Source: Symsagittifera roscoffensis
Lineage: Eukaryota > Xenacoelomorpha > Acoela > Convolutidae
NCBI RefSeq assembly: GCF_963678635.1
Contig: NC_087070.1
Coordinates: 3,539,157 to 3,603,156, forward strand
Direction: 5' to 3'
DNA: 64,000 nucleotides
Positions within the stretch are counted from its first letter, which is position 1, and the number at the start of each line of letters is the position of its first letter. A model generated the notes under the pieces. That model was not told the DNA's origin, made no database searches, and saw only the letters and a program-made list of their open reading frames with translations. Position numbers and translations under genes: made by a program. This document shows positions 31,464 through 41,577 of the stretch, piece after piece.

Positions 31464-32159
31464 GCATTCTGCCGCAAAGCTTCGAACGTCTTGTTTAGAC
31501 GTCGAAACTTATACCGAGAACACTACCGGAACAGTGATTCGACACGGCAGGAGGTGCATGAGGTCATGTTGAGTATTTGAGGAGGCTATCACCGACTGCA
31601 GCAAGAAGTCCGCACAAGGTAACACTGCCCGGCCCTTTGCATCGACTACGAGGGTTGCATCGAAAACTACAAGACGATTTTTAACGACGAGCCGATGGTT
31701 CACTTATCGCCGGAGACACGAGTCCGCATTTGTCAAAGGTTGGGGCTGACGAAAAGAAACAACCCATCGTGGAAGACTGCGATGAGATCGAACCCTCCGT
31801 TACAAGCCGGTGGCGTTAAAGAGCGCTCGCCCCGGGTCCAATTGTTTGCTAAATTGCATCCAGTGCCTTTTTACCGGGACTACTGATCCTTCCACAAGGC
31901 TTCGAGACGAAAGCAACTCGCTCGATATCAGTCGTCTTTTTACCCGCTGATCGATCCCTGCCAGAGTATTGTCCAACGCGGAATCCTCGAATCCGACCTC
32001 CACGTTTTGGCAGAATTGCTGCAAGTACGCATCTACGAGTATCGCCTCGAGCAGGGCCAAGAAGCTAGAGGGAGGGCACTCTCTACTCGTTACGGGCCTA
32101 CGTCGAAATCTACTTGGATATGTATAGAATTCAAAAAATTCTACAAAAACCATGAATAA
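31464..32159 (+). pseudogene. GC-rich plus-strand reading frame with three stops, unknown origin
   Basis: One frame of 231 codons runs from 31464 to a TAA at 32157-32159, broken only by TGA at 31578, TAA at 31620 and TGA at 31884. Composition is much richer in G+C than the introns around it. Segments read as protein: RQEVHEVMLSI, CIDYEGCIENYKTIFNDEP, LSPETRVRICQRLGL, NPSWKT, and SDLHVLAELLQVRIYEYRL. The LSPETRxxICxxLGL...NPSWKT pattern faintly recalls death-fold domains, but I do not assign it. It ends in FKKFYKNHE. Possible sources are a retrocopy of a host gene, or a coding piece of an unknown element lying opposite to gypsy B2. No poly-A tail was seen. Confidence 0.4.
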
Positions 32160-32531
32160 AAAAACATCATGAACTTTTTAAGCAACGTAATCCACAAAAA
32201 AGAAAGATACGTGTATGATAGTATTCAAGTAACTCTACAAGTCAAAAGATGAATGCAGAGAAAAAAAAAAATTCTGTCGTAAACATATTGTCCGAAGATA
32301 AAGACGAATGAAGCTCTACTCAAGATTTATTGACAGATTAAATAAAAATTACGCGAGTCGCATGAAATTTTTTGAGTCGATGTGCTAAAAATGGATGTCG
32401 CAAATTATAGTAACAAAGGGTGGTCAGGGGGAGGGGGGGTCAAGTTTTTCAAAGCACCTATTGCACATTATTTCTAATCGAGACTCTGCTTGATTTTAAG
32501 CTGCAATATAACACTACTTTCGATTGCTGAC
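32160..32531. other. Intron sequence downstream of exon 6
   Basis: AT-rich. A short G-rich run (32415-32440, GGTCAGGGGGAGGGGGGGTC) may be a hAT-N1 scrap. No gene. Confidence 0.4.
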
Positions 32532-32801
32532 CTGTGCAAAAGTTGCCATCGCCCCAATTTTCGAGTGTTTTGCCGGGGCATTCAACTTTTGATGCTTGGG
32601 CAGTGGCTTTTATGTTGTACATGGTTCCGAAGTCCAGGCCAGTCACAGGGACATCGGAGGTTGAATTGAGAGGGCTGAAAGTGCCCGTTGAAGTGCTGCC
32701 ATCGACCTCAAGGATTCGCAAATTATCCCAGAGCGCATCGTTGGTGATAGTAATGCCGGAAGTGTCACGAGCTGCCACAGTAAGAGTTAGCCGAGACATA
32801 G
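32532..32801 (-). CDS. Exon 6: FN3-like domain 3
   Basis: Minus-strand acceptor CTATATGCTTCAG and donor GTCAGCAATC. 270 nt, phase 1 to phase 1, open throughout. After the split codon it reads MSRLTLTVAARDTSGITIT, has a tryptophan at LWDNLRILEVDG, the FN3 signature VTGLDFGTMYNIKATAQA, and ends ENWGDGNFCT. The phrase GLDFGTMYNI is the L-x-P/F-x-T-x-Y-x-(V/I) turn of FN3 domains. There is one sequon, NST. A C...C pair near the end is shared with domain 4. Confidence 0.87.
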
Positions 32802-32925
32802 CTGAAGCATATAGGCGAAAACTTACAATCCCATAGTATTTTGTCATATCAGGTTAAACATATAAATCAGCATGGTTATATCATATCTGGTTACACAAAC
32901 TTGTCAACACAAGCATGTGTCCGAC

Positions 32926-33345
32926 ATGGGCGCGGATCTAGGATTTTCTCGAGAGGGGGGGGGTGGAAATAATTTTTCGGGTTGACTAAATTAGCTTTCC
33001 GAACGCTCCCGAAACACTATAAAGACCCTATTTTGACCAAAAATTTTGGTCCGCACGCAAAATTTAAAAAGCAACAGGTCAAAGATGCCGTTTTGAGCCC
33101 TTTTTGGCTTTTTGGAAAACTTTGATCAACAATTTTTTCGTTTTTTTATGCGTTGTTCGGCGCGTACTCCTATTCCAGATTGTTATATATGGGCACCAAA
33201 GGCGCCTTTAGAAAAAAATTTCGGGTTGGTTGGCTTAAAATTTTTATCATAAAATAATACCAAAGGGGGACCTTTTGGTTGGCGAGGGGATCGAATATCT
33301 GAGCAAAAAGGCGTCCACCCCCGCCCTCCCTTCACCCGGATTGAT
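32926..33345 (+). mobile_element. hAT-N1 copy, diverged
   Basis: GGCGCGGATCTAGGATTTTC at the left and interior phrases GGCACCAAAGGCGCCTTTAG and GACCTTTTGGTTGGCG identify the family. The right end (CACCCGGATTG) is worn. Confidence 0.7.
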
Positions 33346-34250
33346 AACCATCGCTGTATTTTTTCAATTTTAGGCGATGGGGACCTTGGAAAAATTGGTA
33401 GTCGAGTATTTTTAGGTCAACCGTATTTAGTTTTGGAGTTTCGCCGAAGCCTGGAATGCCATTTTTTGCGCAGCAGAAAATTGTTTGAGTAGCATTTGCG
33501 TTTTTGGGGCCTTTTGAGATTATTTCGAAAAGATTGAGTGTTATTTGTAAAACTTGTTGAAAATTTAGTCAACTTTTTTTGGGTTGAATAAATTTATTTT
33601 TCGAATTGAAGCTATTTGAGCTTATTAATGCGTTATGGACAAAAAACAACCATTCAGCAGCCGATTTAGGGATGCTCGATCGCTTCGCAGAAATTCGATA
33701 CTTTTTTCAGAGCCTTTGGCGTTTTTCAGCGCTATTGGTTCTATATTTAAACATCCAATTTGCGGCGACCAAAATTGACAAGCTTTTATAGGCGAGTTCA
33801 GTGTCAATATTTAGTAATTTCAAAAGAGCGCGCGCCAAAAAACGCAATGTTTTGGTCAACATTTTTAAGAATGTTTCCAAAAAGGCTTTTTGGCTTGTTT
33901 TTAACTTAATTTGAATGCGCCACAGAAAATTTTGGATAAAAGGGGTCTTTTTAGTGTTTCGGAGAGATCGGAAAATCAGTTTAGAAACAAATCTGATCAT
34001 TTTTATGTAAGTATAAAGTGTTATATCTCATTCAAAACGCAAAAATAGGACCAAAACGCTTCTAGTCAAACTGGAATGATTTCTCAGCCTGAATAAATCA
34101 TTGCATACACTCTGATTTAATTAAAAACAGGAAAACAGAATTCATTAATCATTCCGACTGGCTGAAGTTGAGAAACTTCACGATCCATTTCGAGCTCAGG
34201 ACATGAAATTAAAATCAACATTAAAAATATAGCACTGCTGGATTTTAAGC
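33346..34250. other. Intron sequence with a hAT-N1 fragment
   Basis: 33795-33985 is a hAT-N1 interior fragment (GAGCGCGCGCCAAAAAACGC, GAAAATCAGTTTAG). The rest is AT-rich and unassigned. Confidence 0.45.
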
Positions 34251-34261
34251 ATTATATATTG

Positions 34262-34476
34262 ATTTAAGATAGAAAAAATATAAAAATCTTTTTATGTTTT
34301 CTAGGAACTATTTTGCTATAGTTGAAAAAAGTTTTAAATCATTTTATGTTTTGCAAGAACTATTTTGATATATGATAGAAAAAATTTTAAAATCCTTTTA
34401 TGTTTTGCAAGAATTATTTTGCTATGGTAGAATAAATTTAAAAACTGTTGATGTTTTGCAGGAACTATTTTGCTAT
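34262..34476. repeat. 52-bp tandem repeat, left block (four units)
   Basis: Units of about 52 bp of the form TTTTATGTTTTGCAGGAACT followed by ATTTTGCTATGATAGAAAAA. Units recur at about 34305, 34357, 34411 and 34462. The array is cut at 34476 by a TIR element and continues at 35412 and 35922. Confidence 0.8.
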
Positions 34477-35411
34477 CCCGGGTTGACCAAAACTTCTTAT
34501 CATACAATTTCCATATATGAGAAACTTCTTGTCATACAATTTCATACAATTCCATACGTACAGAAAATTGTATGAAAACTCTATGATAAGCATTTTTCCA
34601 TATATGAAAATTGTGTGATAGGCGTTTTCCCAAAAACCAAAAATTTTTTTATTTTTTTCTTTCTAAATTTAGTTTCTGAAAAATTTTCGGTAGTGTTTGC
34701 AACCGAACACTAGTGACAAAGACCTTGGTTACTCAAAGCACCAAAGGTTGGACGGTCTTGCATTTACAATGAAAACGACCTGAATTGGGCTGTCTTTCAC
34801 AATTGATATAACAAAAGTAACAAACTTTTGTTTTTTGGCAAAATTTTTCAATGATGATTATTTTAAATTTTTGAGTTTTCAAATTATCAGACATTGATCA
34901 AGGCATACATAAACACCCAATACAAAAGAAATAGGAATTTTCAGCGTTTTTGAAAAAAAAATTTAGGTGAAAAGAAAATAAAAGCCATAGTTATCGTATC
35001 CAGGACTACGTTATGCACACAAAAAATTAAATTTTGCATGCAAAAATTTTTTTTCGAAAAATGTTTGTTTGCGTATGAAATTCGATTTGCGGTTAAAAAA
35101 AAAACAAAAAAATTTTTGGGCCAGATTTTCAAATTTACTTGAAAAATTTTTTGTGTCGCCATCAAAAAAATGCCAGTAATACAATTTCCATTTATGGGAA
35201 TTGTATGATAAGCATTTTTTTCAAAAAAGGAAAACTTCGGTTTTTTATCACCAGACTGTTTTATTAGAATCAAACAGCCACAGAAATAAGTTCATATCTT
35301 TTTTCAACCATTTTTAGAAATTGTATGAAAATTGTATGACAAGCATTTTCCACAAACATGATGTATGGAATTGTATGATAAGCATTTTCGGTGTATGGAG
35401 GTCAACCCGGG
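34477..35411. mobile_element. TIR element starting CCCGGGTTGACC, inserted in the 52-bp array
   Basis: Left end CCCGGGTTGACC, right end GGTCAACCCGGG. The arms also share TTATCATACAATT and its complement, and the sequence TATGATAAGCATTTT recurs inside. The flanks GCTAT and ATGGTAG rejoin as the array sequence GCTATGGTAG, so the element was inserted with a target of AT. No coding capacity. A diverged end with CCCGGGTTGTCC occurs at 56226 and a worn one near 39170. Confidence 0.75.
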
Positions 35412-35456
35412 ATGGTAGAAAAAGTTTTAAAATTATTTCATGTTTTGCAGGAACTA
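35412..35456. repeat. 52-bp tandem repeat, middle unit
   Basis: One unit, GATGGTAGAAAAAGTTTTAA through TTTTGCAGGAACTA, left between the two TIR elements. Confidence 0.75.
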
Positions 35457-35921
35457 ACTTGGGGTCTAGGACAACAAGCCGACAGGACTTCAAGCCGAAG
35501 AGATTTCAGGCCGAAATTTGAACTTTACAAAGCACATCAAAACACTATTTTTTGATCTGTAAAATGCTGCTTTTCAAAAATTCAGGCACGTTTAGTCCAT
35601 AAAAAGCGTTATTCATGACAACGCACCACTTCTGATTGGCAACCGTTAATAACATCAGCCGGCTCTTGAAATGCATAAATTATAAACATGAAAAACACCT
35701 TCAACCGTGTTTTATTTTACTTTACTAAACATCAGTTGGAGGTTTAAATTTTATGATAACGCCAATAACTACTGGAGATCATGAAATTGAGAAATTCTTT
35801 TAAAAAAAGTTTTCAAATTAATCATATTTCATGACTTAATGAGAAAAAATTCGGCTTGAAGTCCCTAATTTCACAATTCGGCTTCAAGTCCCGTCGGTTT
35901 GATGTCTGGCACCCCTACTTT
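35457..35921. mobile_element. TIR element with AAGCCGA-rich ends, inserted in the 52-bp array
   Basis: Left end GGGGTCTAGGACAACAAGCC followed by GACAGGACTTCAAGCCGAAG. The right end is its inverse, CGGCTTCAAGTCCCGTCGGTTTGATGTCTGGCACCCC. Nested AAGCCGAA motifs repeat in each arm. About 460 bp, no coding frame. Right-end fragments of the same family occur at 61930-61976 and, in the histone H1 intron, at 62883-62960. Confidence 0.7.
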
Positions 35922-36045
35922 GCTATGGCAGAAAAAATTTTAAAATTATTTGTTTTGCAGGAACTATTTTGCTATGATAGAAAAATTTAAAAATCATTTT
36001 ATGTTTTGCAGGAACTATTTTGCTATAGTTGAAAAAATTTAATTT
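35922..36045. repeat. 52-bp tandem repeat, right block (two to three units)
   Basis: TTTTGCAGGAACTATTTTGC recurs at 35954 and 36005. The array ends near 36045 in a T-rich run. Confidence 0.8.
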
Positions 36046-36553
36046 TTTTTAAATGTTTCTCAGTTTTTTTTATAATAAAAATAATAAATTGTTTCCAAAC
36101 TATATATCTAGTTAGAGAATTAAACAAATCGAAGACGTATAATCGAGAACCATTAAGGCCAACGATTCCGGATTTATTTTGGACCACATAATTTTTTGTC
36201 CCAGAAAGATTATATTCAATGATATCATTCAAAAACTCTACGTCTATAGATTCTATTTTTATACATGCGAATCGAAAACGAAAAAAATGGCTTGATTTTT
36301 TTACGAATTTCAGCATTTTTGGTCAATTTTTGTCTAAAAGATTAATTTTAACGAAAACAAGACACGTAACAAAAAAACTTGAAAATATATCTAGCACTGA
36401 TTCAGGGTATCTAGCGCTGAAATATATCTAGCGCTGAAACTAGCGCTGATTCAGGGCTTTAACATGGCTAATTTATCCATGATTTTCGCTGAGGGGATGA
36501 ATGATTTGTCATGGATTATGGTCTTGTATGGGCTTCTTCCATTGGTAACTCAC
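36046..36553. other. Intron sequence downstream of exon 5
   Basis: 36388-36450 has a short tandem of TATCTAGCGCTGAAA and GCGCTGATTCAGGG. Nothing else recognised. Confidence 0.45.
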
Positions 36554-36743
36554 CTGTGCAGGCGGTAAAATTGTAGGTGGCATCGGAGCGGACCATAGTT
36601 CCACAGTGATCGTTGTAGGCATGAACGGCAAAATTATACGCCGTAAAGGGATCAAGACTAATTATTGTCAAGTCGCCGTCGTACGGTGCTTTCGTGGGAT
36701 TGAGAGTGCTGTTGTCTATTCCGTAGTGAGTTATACCTCCACT
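36554..36743 (-). CDS. Exon 5: second half of FN3-like domain 2
   Basis: Minus-strand acceptor TTTGTCGTTTTAG and donor GTGAGTTACC. 190 nt, enters in phase 0, leaves in phase 1, fully open. Contains SGGITHYGIDNSTLNPTK, then LTIISLDPFTAYNFAVHAYN, a textbook FN3 F-G strand with the tyrosine corner, and ends CGTMVRSDATYNFTACT. Sequons NST and NFT. It pairs with exon 4 (phase 0 end) to make a domain of about 94 residues. The final Cys-Thr at the exon edge matches exons 3, 6 and 7. Confidence 0.87.
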
Positions 36744-39700
36744 CTAAAACGACAAACAAACAACTTAATTGACAGAGCGAAAGCGATACTGAATTGTCTA
36801 CAGATCTGTATATGGAACCAACAGCTGATTTAGAACTAAGCCCGGCTCTTACCCCCCCCCCCCCCCACCTGCAAAACTTTATTAGTGAAATTTTCTTCAT
36901 GTTATCCGAATGTTACAAAAATTGGCATGCGGACTAATCGGGCCATGACAAACATAATTGTTCTTCATGTTTAACCTTGTAAATCCCCTCGTTACACCAT
37001 AAAATTGATGCTTATATGACGGGAGGGGGAGGGGGGAGGTTTAAGAGCCCTAAGCCCCCCATTTTGTAGCTTTTATACAAATTTGTTCCCAAGTCTGTCA
37101 AAAATCAGCAATTATTGATAGCTAGGCCACGGAAGCTGCAAACAATTTTTAGACAGGTTTTTCGAAATGCTTTAGACGATAAAAGAGAAAAGACCTTAGT
37201 GTCATGAAGAAATAAGGCTAATAAATGGGCTGATTAAAACTTATCGTCAACAAAACCAAGCTAAAGCAGGATTAAATTCATTTTATACCGTTTTAAACTG
37301 AAACTGGGGGTTAGTAAGTTAGAAAATAAGCAAATTAGATGTAACCAACAAAAACGAATTTAGACGTTAAATTGTTTTTGGAAATCAAGCATTTTAGACG
37401 GAAGGCAAATGGCTAAAAAAAACTTTTTGCTTAAAACAAGTTTTCATAATTACAGAAGTAGTATATGATCCTATTGCGTATTAAAATATTTATCACAATT
37501 GATTTATAAATGGTTAATCTCAAGATTACAAAAAATTTTTGAAATGCATAATTAGACAATTGCGGCATGTTAAAAATGCGGAATCTGAAAAATGCGGCAT
37601 GTGAAAAATTGATTTGCATTTAGGAAAACTCGAACGAAAGTAAACAAATTTCAGACACGAACAATACAATTACGTCTAGTTTCCCATATTTGTAATTTTG
37701 CATTGACGTCTAAATTCGTTTTTATTGGTAACGTTTAAATAGCTTTTCATCTAACTTCCTAGGCCCCACTGAAACTTTATGCCATACTGCACCGCAGCAG
37801 GGTAAAGCGTTGAATGTTTCAAAACAGTATTTCACGGTGTTTGAGATAAATTTATGAGAGAATTTCTCATAAAACCTTAAAAAGGCAGTACAATTTAGTT
37901 ATTTTTTATTAAGTGTTACTCCATAATCAACCGAAAAATACCAACTGATATTTGGCAAGTTTTTTTGAGACCAATCTCTTCGCTTGAAAAATAAAAATGG
38001 AGTCTTTTAGCAGAGGAACTTAATACAACTGACGCATAATTGATTGACAGACGTGAAAAAAACCTAAGTCTTTGGTCTAGTTTCCTCAATTAGGGAACTA
38101 TCTCAGGATTTGTAGCATTAAACACTGCTTTACGCGTGCTAAACCGCTGGCGCCGAAGGTAAAAGCAGCGGAGCAAGTAGTCCCTAATTGCTAAAGCTGC
38201 GTTTGAAGTTATCAAGCTCTTAGCATAAAAGAGCGACCCGAATTACAATATTGGCTTAACAAAGCGATTATAAATGATTTTAATGCTGATTTCGTGAGTA
38301 ATATAAATGACTATAATTACCAAAAAAGTGCTTAACATATTTTTAATTAATTTTATTCGTCAAATCTTCTAAAGATTATATTCCTCTATTGTTCCGACTT
38401 TTGAAAATGGGGAGGAACTTTGTATTCGGGTGAGCTTTAGTTTCTTTTTAGTTTTCACGCAAAATAAAATAAGTTACCACAAAAAATTATCGGAATGTGT
38501 CGAGTGTTATATGATTTTGAAGCCCTTTCAGTCGTTAATCTGATAAAAAGTTTCCTCAGTGTCGAGAATTACCGGTTTAAAATTTTTGATTTTCGGTCTA
38601 ATTTTGAGTTAATAAATTGAACATGCAGGCTTACACTAGCTTGTTTAAGCTTCAACTCAGCCGTGAATACTTAGTGTTACTGGAATAAATTACATTTTGG
38701 AGTATTTTAGCGTCATTTTTTTTGTAAAATTCTTTATATATATTTTTTGCTTTTCTAGCCAAGTTTGTAGAAAAACTCTGTTTTCTGATTAGCCTATTTA
38801 GCTATGACTGTCGCAGTTTTTTTTTCTTTCAGATTTTTTGCCACAAAACACAGGAAAAATGACTTTAATTTGAAAAAAAAACTTTTTTTGACTGCGTTTG
38901 AAACATTCTGTGCTAATTGCACAGTAACCGGTTATCCTTGTTATCATTTATAACTGATTAAGTTCATACAAAAAATCTCTTTGAACTGATTGTTTTCGAT
39001 TTTTTTTTAAACGAAATGTTGACCCACCAAACTTCTATCTGAAATCATAAATTGATAATATTTTGCTGTCATGTCATTTTGGTTCTTCTGATCAAATCGA
39101 AAAGTTTCATAGAAATCCTTTCATGGCTTATCAGAAATGTTGTTTGTTTGGATGAAAAAACTCTCACCATACAATTTTGACAAACTCCTTGCGTACAAAA
39201 AATGCAAAAAATATTTAGTATATCTAGTATAAGCATTTTCTCATAAATGGAAATTGCATGATAACCTTTTTTTCACATCAATTTTTCCATAAACAATTTG
39301 GCATTTTGCTTCAATTTATGTTTTTTGCCGAAACCAATTGAGCCAAGGTTTTCTTTTTCGTGAGACAAACAGGTTAAGTCGCAAAAACCGCAAGGGTGCA
39401 CTGCAATTGAAGATTCGCCAGGAGCGTGGATTTATTAAATTCACTCAGAGTGATAACTAGAAACAGTAACCTTTTGTATACGGCTTTTGTATAAATTTTA
39501 CTCACAAAACTGGGTTGCTGAAAATTGTGGCCTAATTTTGGACAGAAAAAACTTATCTTCCGGTATGAAAACATGAAAATATTTTATTTAGACTCACACA
39601 AAAATTTATAATGACGTTTGATTCAATTTTACATAAATATCAGCTTTGACAACGTTATAGACAAAGTTTTTTTTTCGGAAAATGTATTTTTCGAGCATAG

Positions 39701-40079
39701 AATTGATTCTTAGGCAAAAAATCACCAGAAATTTGAAAATTTGGTTTTTGCTGTACAATCATTAAATCTATTGGTACGATAAGTAATTTTCATTCGTGAA
39801 GATTATGGATTTCGGGTAAGCTGAAATATTCCATCGGTAAATAAAATATAACTCTGCCAAAATCACCATTAAAATTATTGTGCTCAATGTACAATGCTTA
39901 ATCGAAGAAGAATGAAAACTGATTTGAAATATATAATTTTGCCAACTTTTTTTCATTTTTTTATAATCTATCGTCTCTGTAAAACATTTAAAAAAAAACA
40001 AGTTGCTCAGATAAAAAGTCCAAGACAAATTGGGCAAACAAAAAAGGTTATGAGTTTGGATTTTAGTGCATAAAAAAGG
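36744..40079. other. Intron between exons 5 and 4, mostly unassigned AT-rich DNA
   Basis: Contents seen: a run of 14 C at 36847, a small palindrome at 38086-38190 whose arms CAATTAGGGAACTA and TAGTCCCTAATTG face each other over ~75 bp, a repeat at 38750-38950 shared with 55515-55735 and partly with 59840-59920 (TTGCACAGTAACCGGTTATC), and a worn TIR fragment near 39170-39300. No credible gene. Confidence 0.5.
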
Positions 40080-40356
40080 AAACAAAACTGCTTGTATCAG
40101 GGCGAAGCCCTGAATGTTCCGACTGCTTTTTAAGGTCTATGGAGCCGTTATAACAAGAAAAAAATAAAATTAATTAAATTAAAAGAAAAAAACAAAAAAA
40201 TTTGAGATTTTTTTGTGAAAAAACCATCCCACCACACGCCATATAAAACAAATTGTGTCAAAAATGGCTAGTTAAGAAGTCGAAATTTGTCTGAAGAAAA
40301 AAAAACCCACCCGAGCACAAATTTTTCGTTGCTTTCGTTACGAAAGTCGGAACAAT
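40080..40356 (+). repeat. Fam-1 copy with a large internal deletion
   Basis: Both ends are present, AACAAAACTGCTTGTATCAG to TTACGAAAGTCGGAACAA, but the centre between CACACGCCATATAAAACAAA and GTCAAAAATGGCTAG is gone. It confirms where the family begins and ends. Confidence 0.85.
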
Positions 40357-40527
40357 TAGAAAAGGGATACAAATGTTCGAGAACTATTTTTAATCCAAAA
40401 CATTCTCCTTGTGATGTTGGTACAAAATCTAAGCAATTAATATCAAACAGTTGATTTCGCATATGGCGGCTTCAGTTTTTTAAGATCAAATTGAAGAAAA
40501 CCGAAACTTTTATGCATAATATCAGGC

Positions 40528-40745
40528 ACTGATCTAGGTTTTTCTCGAGAGTCGGGGAGAATTGAAAAAAAAACGAAAAATTTGTGAAATTTTCCAAGTC
40601 GACCAAATGGAATGTCCAAGTGCTCTGAAGGGACAATGTTTAACCATAATGGCCAACACAGCAGGAAAACCATTTTTGAAAACCAAGCCAAAATGATAAT
40701 ATGCTACTTTTCAAAAATTTAACTCTTCAAACCTGCCACTGCATA
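40528..40745 (+). repeat. hAT-N1 fragment, worn
   Basis: GCACTGATCTAGGTTTTTCTCGAGAG, GTCGACCAAATGGAATGTCC and the end CCTGCCACTG follow the hAT-N1 order with many changes and a large deletion. Confidence 0.5.
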
Positions 40746-40831
40746 AGATTCAAATATACTTACATTTTGCAATTGAAATAGTTTGCAAGCATTTGTCTCA
40801 TATAGGCTAATTTCTAAATTTGAGTGCTTAC

Positions 40832-40923
40832 CGCCACGGTGACAGAAGTCACGAACCCATTAATTGTTACAGTCGAATCATCCGAAGTGTAGTCATTGCC
40901 ACTCAAGTCCGGGGCCACAGACT
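40832..40923 (-). CDS. Exon 4: first half of FN3-like domain 2
   Basis: Minus-strand acceptor CCTGACTTTTTAG and donor GTAAGCACTC. 92 nt, phase 1 in, phase 0 out, open. Encodes SVAPDLSGNDYTSDDSTVTI then NGFVTSVTVA: a Pro near the start followed by beta-strand-like alternation, which fits FN3 strands A-C. It joins exon 5 in phase 0. The link to exon 3 makes a Lys codon, or Lys-Ser-Lys if the 6-nt exon at 40989 is included. Confidence 0.75.
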
Positions 40924-40988
40924 CTAAAAAGTCAGGATTAAACTGAGGAAAATGTTTGAAAACTTGACTCATTATTGTAAATTCTCAC

Positions 40989-40994
40989 TTGATT
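40989..40994 (-). CDS. Candidate 6-nt microexon
   Basis: AATCAA on the minus strand between a good acceptor (TTTATTTTGTTGCAG) and a good donor (GTGAGAATTT), followed by a 65-nt intron to exon 4. It is phase 1-1 and would add two residues (Ser-Lys) at the border of domains 1 and 2. The splice sites are as good as those of proven-looking neighbours, but a 6-nt exon can occur by chance. Confidence 0.45.
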
Positions 40995-41182
40995 CTGCAA
41001 CAAAATAAACAATCGTATTGTCAGGTCTTGCGACTTGTTTCTAATTAAATTCGCAACTAGCCCTTGCACGATAGAGAAGGGAGCTCATTTTCAGCAAACT
41101 ATTTTTTGGATTGATCAATTTGATTTTCCGAGTTCTCGCAAGACCTCGATGGCTTTTAAATCAATCTTAAACCGTTACTAGT

Positions 41183-41425
41183 TGTTCCGACTTTCGTAAC
41201 GAAAGTAACGGAATATTTGTGCTCGGCAAATTTCGACTTCTTAACTAGCAATTTTTGACGGATTTTTATATTATCATTCAAAAGGTTTTCAAGGTGTTGT
41301 CCTGAGTTTAATTTTGAAAAGATATTTCATCTGTGATCATTTTTGTAAGGTTATGGATTTTAAAAATTGCCATTTTGGCCAAATTGGGACAATTAACGCG
41401 ATATATTTTGCGCTATTAACGAGTT
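41183..41425 (-). repeat. Fam-1 copy, 3' part (continues at 45506), plus target duplication
   Basis: From TTGTTCCGACTTTCGTAACG, the reverse complement of the Fam-1 tail, to GCGCTATTAACGAGTT. The rest of the same copy lies on the far side of the LINE. GAGTT at 41421-41425 is repeated at 45501-45505. Confidence 0.85.
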
Positions 41426-41577
41426 CAATTCAATTCAATTCAATTATTCGATACAGTGAAGAAATACATACTTAATCACTCACTGCATCAGGATAGCTAG
41501 AACAGGCTTTTCAACCTAACAAGTAGCTACCCTCCGGGATAACTATCACAATTAAGTAACGACAACGGGTAAACAAA
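41426..41577 (-). repeat. 3' UTR and (AATTG)4 tail of the LINE
   Basis: On the plus strand the element begins with four CAATT units (41426-41445), that is an (AATTG)4 tail on the element strand. About 130 bp of 3' UTR separate it from the ORF2 stop. Confidence 0.8.
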
